Source of the DNA: Nostoc foliaceum FACHB-393
Lineage (GTDB): Bacteria; Cyanobacteriota; Cyanobacteriia; Cyanobacteriales; Nostocaceae
Assembly (NCBI RefSeq): GCF_014698505.1
Contig: NZ_JACJTD010000021.1
Span: 62,001-126,000, forward strand
Direction: 5' to 3'
Length of the DNA stretch: 64,000 nt
Positions 35,551 through 43,976 of the stretch are shown here, in pieces. Within the stretch, counting starts at the first letter, position 1, and the number at the start of each line of letters is the position of its first letter. The translations under genes were made by a program, and so were the position numbers. The notes beneath the pieces are model-generated. The model did not search any database and had not been told where the DNA came from. It saw only the letters and a program-made list of their open reading frames with translations.

Positions 35551-36897
35551 ATGATTAGTCCATCATCTGATTTACTGGATAAAATTCGTCAGCAATTTGA
35601 CGCTTCTCCTTATCCAAGAATTCCTCTTGATAAATCTCCTAAAAATGATACTAATTCACTCTATATTCATAACTTAGTAACACCTTACTATTTGAGGAAT
35701 CAAAAAGTTATCGATCCTAAAGGCAAAGTAATTTTAGATGCTGGATGCGGCACTGGCTATAAATCATTAATCTTAGCAGAAGCTAATCCAGGCGCGAAAA
35801 TTGTTGGAATTGATATATCAGAAGAATCGATTAAATTAGCACGGCAACGTTTAGAACATCATGGATTTGACAACGCAGAGTTTCATGTATTGCCAATTGA
35901 GGAATTACCAGAGCTAGATTACCAATTTGACTATATTAATTGCGATGAGCTTCTGTATCTTTTTCCTGATTTAACTGTTGCATTACAAGCAATGAAATCA
36001 GTTTTAAAACCTGATGGTATTATTCGCAGCAATTTGCATAGTTCAATCCAGAGGTTTAATTATTTCCGCGCTCAGAAAGTCTTCACAATGATGGGTTTGA
36101 TGGACGAAAATCCAGAAGACCTAGAAATGGGAATTGTAGTAGAAACAATGAAAGCTTTGAAGGATAATGTTCAACTCAAAGCTACAACGTGGAATTCTAA
36201 TTATGAAGGAGAAGACGGGAAAGAGCGAATCTTAATGAATTATTTGTTTCATGGTGATAAAGGTTATACTATCTCTGATTTGTTCACAGCTTTGAGAGCA
36301 GCTGATCTAGATTTTATCAGCATGGTTAACTGGCGAAAGTGGGACTTGATGAATCTGTTTAAAGAGCCAGATAATTTACCTGCCTTTCTGGGGATGAGCT
36401 TACCAGAGATTTCTGTAGAACAGCAACTACAGCTTTTTGAACTTATACATCCTATTCATCGGTTAATTGACTTTTGGTGTGGTCATCCCAACCAAGCACA
36501 AACTTTCGTACCAGTTTCAGAATGGACTGACTCTGATTGGCGAGTAGCGAAGGTGCATCTATATCCTCAGTTAAAAACTCCTAATTTCCGAGAAGACCTC
36601 GTAGCCTGTATTACAGAGATTAGAGCGTTTCCCATTAGTCAATATTTATCGCCAAGTGAGGAATTTGTTGGTATAGATAGCTCAATAGCACTTTGCTTGA
36701 TACCTTTGTTAGAGCAACCCCAGTCGATGATATCTCTAGTGCAGCACTGGAAGCAATTCAGACCGATAGATCCTGTCACTTTAAAGCCTACAGATGAGAA
36801 ACAAGCCTTTTATATAGTGCAACAGCTGCTGCTGAGTTTGGAGAGTCTTGGTTACATAATGCTGGAACGCCAATCAGATGAGGATGTTACTCATTGA
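35551..36897 (+). CDS. Methyltransferase with extra C-terminal domain
   Basis: I place the start at the ATG at 35551 (448 residues), with AGGAG eight bases before it; the frame extends 14 codons upstream. The N-terminal half is a class I methyltransferase: motif I VILDAGCGTGYKS, post-I GIDISEES and motif IV INCDELLYLFPD. The last 200 residues (from about 270, WRKWDLMNLFKEPDNLP…) are helical and not recognised. The target may be a protein or glycan of the surface locus that follows, but this is only from position. Confidence 0.82.
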   Translation: MISPSSDLLDKIRQQFDASPYPRIPLDKSPKNDTNSLYIHNLVTPYYLRNQKVIDPKGKVILDAGCGTGYKSLILAEANPGAKIVGIDISEESIKLARQRLEHHGFDNAEFHVLPIEELPELDYQFDYINCDELLYLFPDLTVALQAMKSVLKPDGIIRSNLHSSIQRFNYFRAQKVFTMMGLMDENPEDLEMGIVVETMKALKDNVQLKATTWNSNYEGEDGKERILMNYLFHGDKGYTISDLFTALRAADLDFISMVNWRKWDLMNLFKEPDNLPAFLGMSLPEISVEQQLQLFELIHPIHRLIDFWCGHPNQAQTFVPVSEWTDSDWRVAKVHLYPQLKTPNFREDLVACITEIRAFPISQYLSPSEEFVGIDSSIALCLIPLLEQPQSMISLVQHWKQFRPIDPVTLKPTDEKQAFYIVQQLLLSLESLGYIMLERQSDEDVTH

Positions 36898-37226
36898 TAA
36901 GTAGCTAGGCGTAAATAAATTAAAGTTTGTAGTAAGGACTTTAGTCCTGATAATCCTGAAGAAGCGATGAATCGCTCACTACGAACTAAGATTTTATTTT
37001 ACTTCTAATTATGCCTACCTACTTACATCTGTTTTTTTTCAATTGTATGCAATATCAGGTTGTTCGAACGGTAGCACAGCTTTGCCACCAAAGCACTAAT
37101 AGCATCCAAACTATAACCGCTATGATTTGGTCAAAACTTTTTTTGGTGGGGTGATATGAAACAAAACGGGAGTGGGTAAGTTACATCTAGAACACACAAC
37201 CACTTCCTACCACAGGGAAAACACTT
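36898..37226. other. Spacer upstream of the pilin gene
   Basis: It contains the inverted REP pair at 36924-36987. No gene is seen. The pilin promoter should lie at about 37080-37200. Confidence 0.5.
36924..36987. repeat. REPIN-like inverted REP pair
   Basis: The left half reads AGTTTGTAGTAAG followed by the palindrome GGACTTTAGTCC. The right half, read on the other strand, is AGTTCGTAGTGAG followed by AGCGATTCATCGCT. The heads face outward and the two stems differ in sequence yet both pair perfectly. Confidence 0.85.
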
Positions 37227-37814
37227 ATGAAAACCGAATTGAAAGCCAAATTTATCCAACACATCCTCAACAAAAAGAAGGAAAATGAGGGTTTCACACT
37301 TATTGAACTACTCGTAGTAATCATCATTATCGGTATTTTGTCAGCTATTGCATTGCCTTCTTTCTTGAACCAAGCTAATAAAGCTAAACAGTCTGAAGCA
37401 AAAACAATAACTGGTTCAATGAACCGAGCGCAGCAAGCCTACTATCTTGAAAACGGTAAGTTTGTCTTTGGCACTGATGACGACAGTGCTGCGGCTTTTG
37501 GTAGTTTAGGTCTAGGTGTGAAAACACAAACTGAAAATTACAAGTATGGAATTGTCGGTGGTGAAAAACTTGTAACCAATCAAGCCCAACTCAAAACTGC
37601 GGGTGCTCCTCTTAAAGTTTATGTTGGTGGAGTAGGTGTTGCTGTTGTTTCTGACACAAGTGAAGCAACTACTGTAGCTCTATTGTGTGAATCTAAACTA
37701 CCTGGTAACGTTACTGACGCAGCAGATGGTACAGAAACATTTGTTGACGCTAATATTCCTGCTGCCGGAGGTGCCACAAGTTGTCCTGATAAGTACGACT
37801 CCTTAGCTAAGTAA
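37227..37814 (+). CDS. Type IV pilin-like protein
   Basis: The 195-residue prepilin has a long 22-residue basic leader, cleavage after Gly22 and the mature start FTLIELLVVIIIIGILSAIALPSFLNQ with the conserved Glu5. The globular part is Ala/Gly/Thr-rich with two cysteines near the end (LLCES and SCPDKY) that could form the D-region disulfide. AGGGAAA lies upstream of the ATG. It would be exported and assembled by the type IV pilus machinery. The next gene is an O-GlcNAc-transferase-like protein, which suggests the pilin may be glycosylated. Confidence 0.92.
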   Translation: MKTELKAKFIQHILNKKKENEGFTLIELLVVIIIIGILSAIALPSFLNQANKAKQSEAKTITGSMNRAQQAYYLENGKFVFGTDDDSAAAFGSLGLGVKTQTENYKYGIVGGEKLVTNQAQLKTAGAPLKVYVGGVGVAVVSDTSEATTVALLCESKLPGNVTDAADGTETFVDANIPAAGGATSCPDKYDSLAK

Positions 37815-37888
37815 ATAATTTAGATATTCATAAAGTAACGACTCAATACTTCAATCAAGTTCTTCAGTTGAGTTAGGTACTGTACATC

Positions 37889-37924
37889 AGTGGTTAGAGA
37901 ATTCTATCCACTGTTATTTATTTA
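37889..37924 (+). terminator. Terminator of the pilin gene
   Basis: CAGTGG-T-TAGA pairs with TCTA-T-CCACTG around GAAT (37889-37914), followed by TTATTTATTT. Confidence 0.7.
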
Positions 37925-38021
37925 GATAATTATCAAATACTCCCTGACCTCCAAAAGATTACCCATCTTCTTACTTTGCTTTCTAAATGGGTATTATTAA
38001 TTGAGACAGGGAGTATTTCCT

Positions 38022-38046
38022 GTTTGTAGTAAGGACTTCAGTCCTT
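38022..38046 (+). repeat. Single REP-like palindrome
   Basis: GTTTGTAGT leads into AAGGACTTCAGTCCTT (38031-38046). It lies in the spacer between the pilin and glycosyltransferase genes. Confidence 0.85.
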
Positions 38047-38114
38047 AAAAAACCTCATCTTAGGGCATCAAAGCTCCCTACACCTAATAACTACATATAC
38101 TTACTTAATTACTG

Positions 38115-40331
38115 ATGATTACTAATATCACGAATTTTCAGACAGAAGGCTATCAAAATTTTCTTGCAGGTGAATATGTTCAAGCAGCATATCTATATGA
38201 ACAAGCAATCACTGATGAACCTGAAGTAATCTCCAATTACTGGCATCTAGGACTAAGCCTACTATTACAAGGGCAAGAAGCAGAAGCACAAATGACTTGG
38301 ATGCTAGCAATAGCAGAAGTTGAAGAAAAAAAAATCCAATTTCACACAACGGAATTAATTAAAGTTTTAAAAATAGAAGCAGAACGACGAGAACATCTCG
38401 AAGAATTTTCTATATCCTGGCTAATCCGTCAGCACATCCGAGAAATTAGCCCTTCTGATATCAATAACCTATTAAATATTATTCAATTGTCCATCCAATT
38501 AAATAATTTTGATGGCGCACAGTTAAATGATGTGGGTATTATCCAATTATTAAATTCCCAAAAAATTGGAGATTTAAATTTAGAACTATTAAATAAAGTA
38601 TTACAACAAGTTCTTGACACTCAACCTTTACATCTATCATATCTAGACTTAGTAGAAGCTTGTTTACCTTACTTTGCAAATCCACATCAAGGTTTCTGCA
38701 TACTTTTACCTGCGGCAATTAAAATTGGTCATACATTCAAGCAGCCTAAACTAGCAGCGCAGATTTTAGAGTTCTACTTGCGCCTAGACCCACAAGAACT
38801 AGAAACTTTACGACATTTAGCTATTTTTTATCAAGATTCTCACAACTATACACTGGGAATAGAAAAAGCTAAATTGTGTTATTCTCTATCACAAAAATTA
38901 CCTGATAAAATATTTGCCCTTCATTTAGTTCTACGTGGATTAATGTCTGCTGGCGGATATTGGCAAGAAATATGCTCAACCAGCCAAGAATTAGAATGTG
39001 TGCTACAAGAATTTATCAAAGCGCAGCCACTTGCAGTAGATGAAGTCAGGACTCTACGTTTACTTACACCATCCTTTGCATTACCACATATTAAAGACAG
39101 TCCAGCAGATTTTAGAAAAATTCATAATCAAGTAGCGCAAATATTCCAGAATAATATTCAAGCCATAGCTCATGAGGAAACAGCGCGTTACTCACGGCGG
39201 ATTATAAATAATCAAAGTTCAGGAATTTCCACCAAACCATTAAAAATTGGATATATATCTTATGCCTTAAGAAGGCATTCTGTAGGCTGGCTAGCTCGCT
39301 GGCTAATACAGCATCATAATCGAGAAAAATTTGAAATTTATAACTATTCAGTTAGCTATAAACTAGTAGATGATTTTTTGCAAGAATGGTATGTAAATAA
39401 ATCATCTAAGGCTCGAAAATTAGGAATTAATGCCTTTGAAATTACGGAACAAATATATGAAGATGAAATAGATATTTTAGTAGACTTAGATAGTATAACC
39501 CTAGATATTAGCAGTGAAGTGATGGCACTCAAGCCAGCACCAATTCAAGTTACTTGGCTCGGTTGGGATGCTTCTGGTATACCTGCAATTGATTACTTTA
39601 TCGCCGACCCTTATGTATTACCAAATTCAGCCCAGGATTATTATACAGAAAAAATTTGGCGATTACCCCATAGTTATATTGCCGTTGATGGTTTTGAAGT
39701 GGGTGTCCCTACTCTACGTCGAGATGAGTTAAATATTCCTAATGATGCTGTAATCTATCTCAGCGCTCAACGTGGATATAAACGTCACCCTGAAACGACA
39801 AAATGGCAAATGAAAATAATCAAAGAAGTCCCAAATAGTTATTTCTTGATTAAAGGTGATGCTGAAGAAGAAGCGATTAAACATTTTTTCTACAAAATAG
39901 CTGAAGAAGAGGGTGTGGAGTGTTCCAGACTGCGATTTTTGCCTCAAGATCCCTCTGAAGCTATCCACAGAGCGAATTTAACAATTGCTGATGTTGTATT
40001 AGACACATATCCCTATAACGGCGCTACTACAACCCTAGAAACCCTCTGGATGGGTATCCCGTTAGTAACTAGAGTCGGACAGCAATTTGCAGCTCGTAAT
40101 AGTTACACCATGATGATGAATGCGGGTATCACAGAAGGTATTGCTTGGACTGATGAAGAATATGTAGAGTGGGGTGTGCGTTTGGGGAAAGATGAGGCTT
40201 TACGCCAGCAGGTGGTTTTGAAGTTGAAAGCATCTCGACAAACAGCACCCCTGTGGAATGGTAAGCAGTTTACCCGTGATATGGAAAAGGCTTACGAGCA
40301 GATGTGGCAAAGCTATATTGAGGGTAAATAG
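38115..40331 (+). CDS. TPR protein with O-GlcNAc-transferase-like (GT41/SPINDLY) domain
   Basis: The 738-residue protein begins with TPR-like helices (about 10-330) and ends with a GT41-type glycosyltransferase domain (about 375-735), visible as LKIGYISYALRRHSVG…, VTWLGWDASGIPAIDYFIADPY and the late TRVGQQFAARNSYTMMMNAGI. Enzymes of this build attach a sugar (GlcNAc or another hexose) to Ser/Thr of proteins. No signal peptide is seen, so it acts in the cytoplasm, before export of its substrate. A pilin-like gene lies upstream and an FkbM methyltransferase downstream. The stop codon is directly followed by a REP pair. Confidence 0.87.
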   Translation: MITNITNFQTEGYQNFLAGEYVQAAYLYEQAITDEPEVISNYWHLGLSLLLQGQEAEAQMTWMLAIAEVEEKKIQFHTTELIKVLKIEAERREHLEEFSISWLIRQHIREISPSDINNLLNIIQLSIQLNNFDGAQLNDVGIIQLLNSQKIGDLNLELLNKVLQQVLDTQPLHLSYLDLVEACLPYFANPHQGFCILLPAAIKIGHTFKQPKLAAQILEFYLRLDPQELETLRHLAIFYQDSHNYTLGIEKAKLCYSLSQKLPDKIFALHLVLRGLMSAGGYWQEICSTSQELECVLQEFIKAQPLAVDEVRTLRLLTPSFALPHIKDSPADFRKIHNQVAQIFQNNIQAIAHEETARYSRRIINNQSSGISTKPLKIGYISYALRRHSVGWLARWLIQHHNREKFEIYNYSVSYKLVDDFLQEWYVNKSSKARKLGINAFEITEQIYEDEIDILVDLDSITLDISSEVMALKPAPIQVTWLGWDASGIPAIDYFIADPYVLPNSAQDYYTEKIWRLPHSYIAVDGFEVGVPTLRRDELNIPNDAVIYLSAQRGYKRHPETTKWQMKIIKEVPNSYFLIKGDAEEEAIKHFFYKIAEEEGVECSRLRFLPQDPSEAIHRANLTIADVVLDTYPYNGATTTLETLWMGIPLVTRVGQQFAARNSYTMMMNAGITEGIAWTDEEYVEWGVRLGKDEALRQQVVLKLKASRQTAPLWNGKQFTRDMEKAYEQMWQSYIEGK

Positions 40332-40398
40332 CTTGTAGTAAGGGCTTTAGCCCTAAAATTAGACTTTAATAAGGGCTGAAGCCCTTACTACGAACTTT
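40332..40398. repeat. REPIN-like inverted REP pair
   Basis: CTTGTAGTAAGGGCTTTAGCCC on the left and, on the other strand, AGTTCGTAGTAAGGGCTTCAGCCC on the right, separated by an AT-rich middle of about 20 bases. It lies at the 3' side of the broken transposase gene. Confidence 0.88.
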
Positions 40399-40414
40399 AG
40401 GAACGTTAGGAAGG

Positions 40415-41048
40415 TTACAAATTATCCCAGTCTTTGCCATAATCTTGCAGTGGATATTTAGTCCAAGAATCACGCAGCCATTGCTTTCCACAAGTTTCTA
40501 AATACCAGTGAACACTACTTTCAAGCCAATCATAAGGCGATTGAACTAAACTATGCTTGACTGGGTTGTAATGAATATAGTTAAGAGTTGTATAGTAATG
40601 TCGTTCAGAGCGGATAGCGCGATCGCTCCAAGAATACCAGATTTTACGCTTAGTGATATTGTCTTCTATATTCCACTGTCGCGAAAGCGCACCATGTATT
40701 CTGCGGAACAAGTCACTCAAAACATCAAAATTTACAACCTGAACTAGTAAATAGATAGTGGTTAGGCAAAATAATCCAAGCACAGATTGTTAAGTTTGTA
40801 GTAAGCGCTTCAGCGCTTTCATTATCATTTTCACTAATGCTAAACTTATCAAATATCATATTTAATAATTGCTGACGGCGCGATTCAGATTGCATGTAAC
40901 ACTTATGCTCATAACAAGCTGCCGTTAACAGATAAAATTGTCTATCCCGTATTAGATGTGGTGGCGAGTGGGGTGGATAGCCACGACTTAAGCGTTGTTT
41001 AACTAATTCAGCTTTTTTTTCTGGCGTGAGTTTATGATATTCATACAT
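40415..41048 (-). pseudogene. REP-associated tyrosine transposase (RAYT, IS200-like), frameshifted
   Basis: The 5' part (frame ending at 41048) reads MYEYHKLTPEKKAELVKQRL…YPPHSPPHLIRDRQFYLLTAACYEHK and reaches AWIILPNHY. The 3' part continues in another frame as LLVQVVNFDVLSDLFRRIHG…YTTLNYIHYNPVKH, the end of the Y1_Tnp/RAYT domain with its catalytic Tyr region. Removing one base near 40751-40757 restores PNHYHLLVQ, the conserved HxH-like motif, so a single-base insertion breaks the gene. A REP palindrome (40803-40818) lies in frame inside the 5' part, encoding about ESAEALTTN, and REPs flank both ends. RAYTs are known to be associated with, and thought to move, such palindromes. Confidence 0.85.
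40793..40818 (+). repeat. REP-like palindrome inside the transposase gene
   Basis: AGTTTGTAGT leads into AAGCGCTTCAGCGCTT (40803-40818). Same family, with a different but still self-complementary stem. Confidence 0.85.
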
Positions 41049-41058
41049 AAATTTGTTT

Positions 41059-41113
41059 AAGCACTGAAGTGCTTACTACGAACTTTTTGTTGGTAGTCAG
41101 GACTTTAGTCCTG
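41059..41113. repeat. Two REP-like palindromes upstream of the transposase gene
   Basis: AAGCACTGAAGTGCTT followed by ACTACGAACT (41059-41084, inverted orientation), then GGTAGT leading into CAGGACTTTAGTCCTG (41098-41113). The second supplies the last codons and stop of the FkbM gene. Confidence 0.85.
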
Positions 41114-42707
41114 TTGCTTTATGGGGCGGAAAAGCAATGAGATTTAGCTGTTCTTGAAAATCTTTAACTGAATCTACTTCTATCAGTTTTTGTGTATAAG
41201 GTTGATAGTGAAATAGTTCATATCCTTTATCAGCTAAATACTGTGCAACCTCAATATTACTGCCTTGGCTACCCGCAATATTTTCATATAAAATGATTGG
41301 CAAAAACTCAGTCAGTAACTTCTGACTACCAATAAGAACCGCCATTTCATGGCCTTCTGCATCTATTTTGAGAAAATCCACCCTCTCGATGTTTTCTTGC
41401 TCAATCAGACTATCTAAAGTAAAACAGGTGGCTTCCTCAAAAGACTCTGAAGACATATTTTCTGCCGCATCACTAGAAATTATCTGGTTAAGTTCGTTAG
41501 CAGAATGTAGTAGTAATTTTACAGTGCCATTGCGATCGCTAGCTGCCCCTTCACAAACATTAACCCATGATAATTGATTAATTCTACAGGTTTCTTGCAA
41601 ACAACGTATACAACCTGAGAAAGGCTCAACTGCTAACACTCTTCCCTCAGAACCAACTTTTAAAGCAGCGCTGAAAGTATAGACTCCAACGTTAGCACCG
41701 ACATCAATTACCGTCATACCGGGTTTAATACTATTGCGCCAAAACTCCATTTCTTTCTCAAACCAGTCTTGTTCGGCAATTAATACACTAGTGGCAATAC
41801 TACGCAAGCTTGGCTCAACTGCCATTATTAAATCACCTTCAAAAGGCACATAAGTAAATAGGCTATTGCTTGCTAATTGTGTCCAGTGCCAATCTGAAGA
41901 TGGAGAATTTGACTGATAAAATTTACGAGATATTTCCTGCCAATAATCTGAGACTTCTATCTGGTTTAAATCTCGGTAAGCTAAGTGCAGTGCTTGAAGA
42001 ATAGGTGCATAATTTGGTGCTAATTTTCTAGCTTGATGTAAATATAAAATTCCTTCTAGCTCTCCAGTCATTAAACTAGATATTCCTAGCTTTAGCCCAA
42101 CATCAACTGAATTTGGGAAAAGTTGAGAAGCTAGATGTAAGAAACGGCGACTCACAGCAGTGTAAAAAACTAACTGTGAATGACATATTATTTCAATTAG
42201 CAAAAAAACTGCTTTCTCGTAGCTATTTTCAGCTAATAAAATTTGTTCAAAGCATTTGCGATCATTATCAGAGATATTTTTATTATCTGTAAATATATAT
42301 ATTAAACAATGAGAATAACTGTTGGAAGTTGTATAAGCTGCCTGGAGATTATTTATCAAGGCATTAAGTGCTATCTCTATTGCTTTTTGTTTTTCTCCAA
42401 TCATGCTATAAATTAAAGCAAGATGAGCAGCACACAGTGGATGTCCATCTATATTTAAACCATTATTCAATGCTTCAAAAGCCATTTCCAGATAGACTGA
42501 GCGCAGAACTAGATTATCAACACACTCTTCTGCCTCGCTTAAAGCTACCACTGCCACGTTATTCCAATCATCTGAAGAATTAGGAGTATCCCAAGAAGTC
42601 TGTGACAGAATTCCAGTAACTTTTGATAACATATCAGCATTAATAGCTGGCAGTAATTTTTGAATATATTGCAAATATATATCATCAACAGCACGCTCAG
42701 AGTTCAT
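41097..42707 (-). CDS. TPR-like protein with FkbM methyltransferase domain
   Basis: The start is taken as the ATG ending at 42707 (536 residues, MNSERAVDDIYLQ); the frame extends 23 codons upstream in AT-rich sequence. The N-terminal 300 residues are helical with TPR-like spacing. The C-terminal domain is FkbM-type: motif I MTVIDVGANVGVYTFSAAL, VLAVEPFSGCI and VDFLKIDAEGHEMAVLIGS. FkbM enzymes methylate sugar hydroxyls, often in surface glycans. The last codons (ATGLKS and stop) are encoded by a REP palindrome, so the original C-terminus was probably altered by its insertion. It converges with the glycosyltransferase gene. Confidence 0.87.
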   Translation of the reverse strand: MNSERAVDDIYLQYIQKLLPAINADMLSKVTGILSQTSWDTPNSSDDWNNVAVVALSEAEECVDNLVLRSVYLEMAFEALNNGLNIDGHPLCAAHLALIYSMIGEKQKAIEIALNALINNLQAAYTTSNSYSHCLIYIFTDNKNISDNDRKCFEQILLAENSYEKAVFLLIEIICHSQLVFYTAVSRRFLHLASQLFPNSVDVGLKLGISSLMTGELEGILYLHQARKLAPNYAPILQALHLAYRDLNQIEVSDYWQEISRKFYQSNSPSSDWHWTQLASNSLFTYVPFEGDLIMAVEPSLRSIATSVLIAEQDWFEKEMEFWRNSIKPGMTVIDVGANVGVYTFSAALKVGSEGRVLAVEPFSGCIRCLQETCRINQLSWVNVCEGAASDRNGTVKLLLHSANELNQIISSDAAENMSSESFEEATCFTLDSLIEQENIERVDFLKIDAEGHEMAVLIGSQKLLTEFLPIILYENIAGSQGSNIEVAQYLADKGYELFHYQPYTQKLIEVDSVKDFQEQLNLIAFPPHKATGLKS

Positions 42708-43697
42708 ATTAAAAATAAAGTAAATGTATCTAAATTTAGGTTTGATAAAGTCTCTACCAAAGCAATTGTGTCTCAATAGTTACTACGCGGTTAATAATTA
42801 AATACCAGCAACCCTCTCGTTTTGAGGATGCCCATCTGCCCAAGAAAAACTAACATTCTGGCTAAAAATTTTTTACACAAACTTCAAATCCTGACTCTGA
42901 AGACGAGGCAACTTTATGGTAGACCCATACTGTACCGACAATTTCGCCATGCGATCGCCCCCGCCCGCATGCTTCACAACAAAACCCTCTCCTGCACCTA
43001 AACAGGGCAACTTTCCAGGTCTTATTCAGTGAGTGGAACATTAAAATTATATAAAGATTTGCGATGATTCTACCTAATGCCAGATGTTTGCGATATTCTA
43101 AATAACGTTTAAATAAATAGAAACAGTAGATATTTCTACTCAATTTCAAATTTACCTGTCAGTCAAAAACTTTCAAACTAGCCCGTGTCCTATGGGTTCT
43201 TCAACAACCACACATATTTTTTGTGATTAAAACAAATAGAATTTTCCCAGTCGTCCTCAGTCACACTACTTAGTGCAACTTCCCAGATGACTAATTATTT
43301 TGCTCTGCGTTCACAACAGATATCTTACAAAAGGTACTGTTGCACTCTTGTGTAAAAAGGTTAAAGGTTAAGATGAAAAAGAAGACGGCGAAAGGTTAAA
43401 GAGAAAAGGGGAAACAGAAACATCCCTTACCCCTTCATCCCTTAAGCCTTTGCCCTGAACCTTTGCCTGACTTCTGCAAAAAGTTTAAGGAGTGCTTGGT
43501 AAAATTGGAGTTTTGTGGTGGTAATTACCGTACAAAAGTGAATTTACCAGTAATTTAGTAGAGTTTGTTATGGTATAGTTAAAAAGTTAAGACTAGCTTT
43601 ACCAAAATTACACCACTCTACGGCCCGGCAACAATTGCAGAATGGGAAGCAGTTTTAATTAAGTATTTACCAACCAAATCTGAATTCAATCGAGGTT
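42708..43697. other. Long spacer, about 1 kb, with possible decayed coding sequence
   Basis: No intact gene is supported. On the minus strand about 42800-42950 reads IVGTVWVYHKVASSSESG, VCVKNF and, after a one-base shift in a T-run near 42865, SQNVSFSWADGHPQNERVAGI and stop. This looks like the worn end of a gene of unknown family. About 43370-43460 holds AAGGTTAAAG-type short repeats. The promoter of the FkbM gene should lie at the left end and that of the DUF4327-like gene at the right. Confidence 0.4.
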
Positions 43698-43916
43698 ATG
43701 ACTCAGCAAGTGATTCACCCAATGGTGAAATTGCAGCGCAACGTGCAATCACTCATAGAATCGAATATTATCAAGCCAAGCGATAGCATCTGGAAAATCG
43801 CTTTGCTCTACGGTAATGAATGGCAGCACTGGAAACAAGAACTGCTAGACTTTGGCTTTAGTATGCAAGACCCAGTTAGTGAATTGCTAGCTGTAGAAAC
43901 TTGGGATGAGGAATAG
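43698..43916 (+). CDS. DUF4327-like small protein
   Basis: The 72-residue protein MTQQVIHPMVKLQRNVQSLIES…SDSIWKIALLYGNEW…MQDPVSELLAVETWDEE matches my recollection of the cyanobacterial DUF4327 family in length and in the conserved IWKIALLYG and D-P-x-x-LL-x-VE-x-W-D blocks. It is soluble and its function is unknown. It is followed by a small dispersed palindrome and converges with the kinase gene. Confidence 0.8.
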   Translation: MTQQVIHPMVKLQRNVQSLIESNIIKPSDSIWKIALLYGNEWQHWKQELLDFGFSMQDPVSELLAVETWDEE

Positions 43917-43952
43917 GGAATAGGGATTTTCAATATTCCCTTCTCCCCAGTG

Positions 43953-43975
43953 CAGGCGCGATTAATCGCGTCTCT
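43953..43975. repeat. Dispersed palindrome GCGCGATTAATCGCG
   Basis: CAGGCGCGATTAATCGCGTC is a self-complementary block found again, as ACAGACGCGATTAATCGCGT, at 51086-51113. It sits between convergent genes and could form a hairpin. Confidence 0.75.
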
Positions 43976-43976
43976 C

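Noticed and set aside
42862..43149. 95-codon minus-strand ORF
   Set aside because: The first half lacks coding character; only the last part resembles protein and is described as a possible relic, not a gene.
43585..43790. Plus-strand frame reading LYGPATIAEWEAVLIKYLP upstream of the DUF4327-like gene
   Set aside because: No start codon, and it overlaps the better supported gene in another frame.
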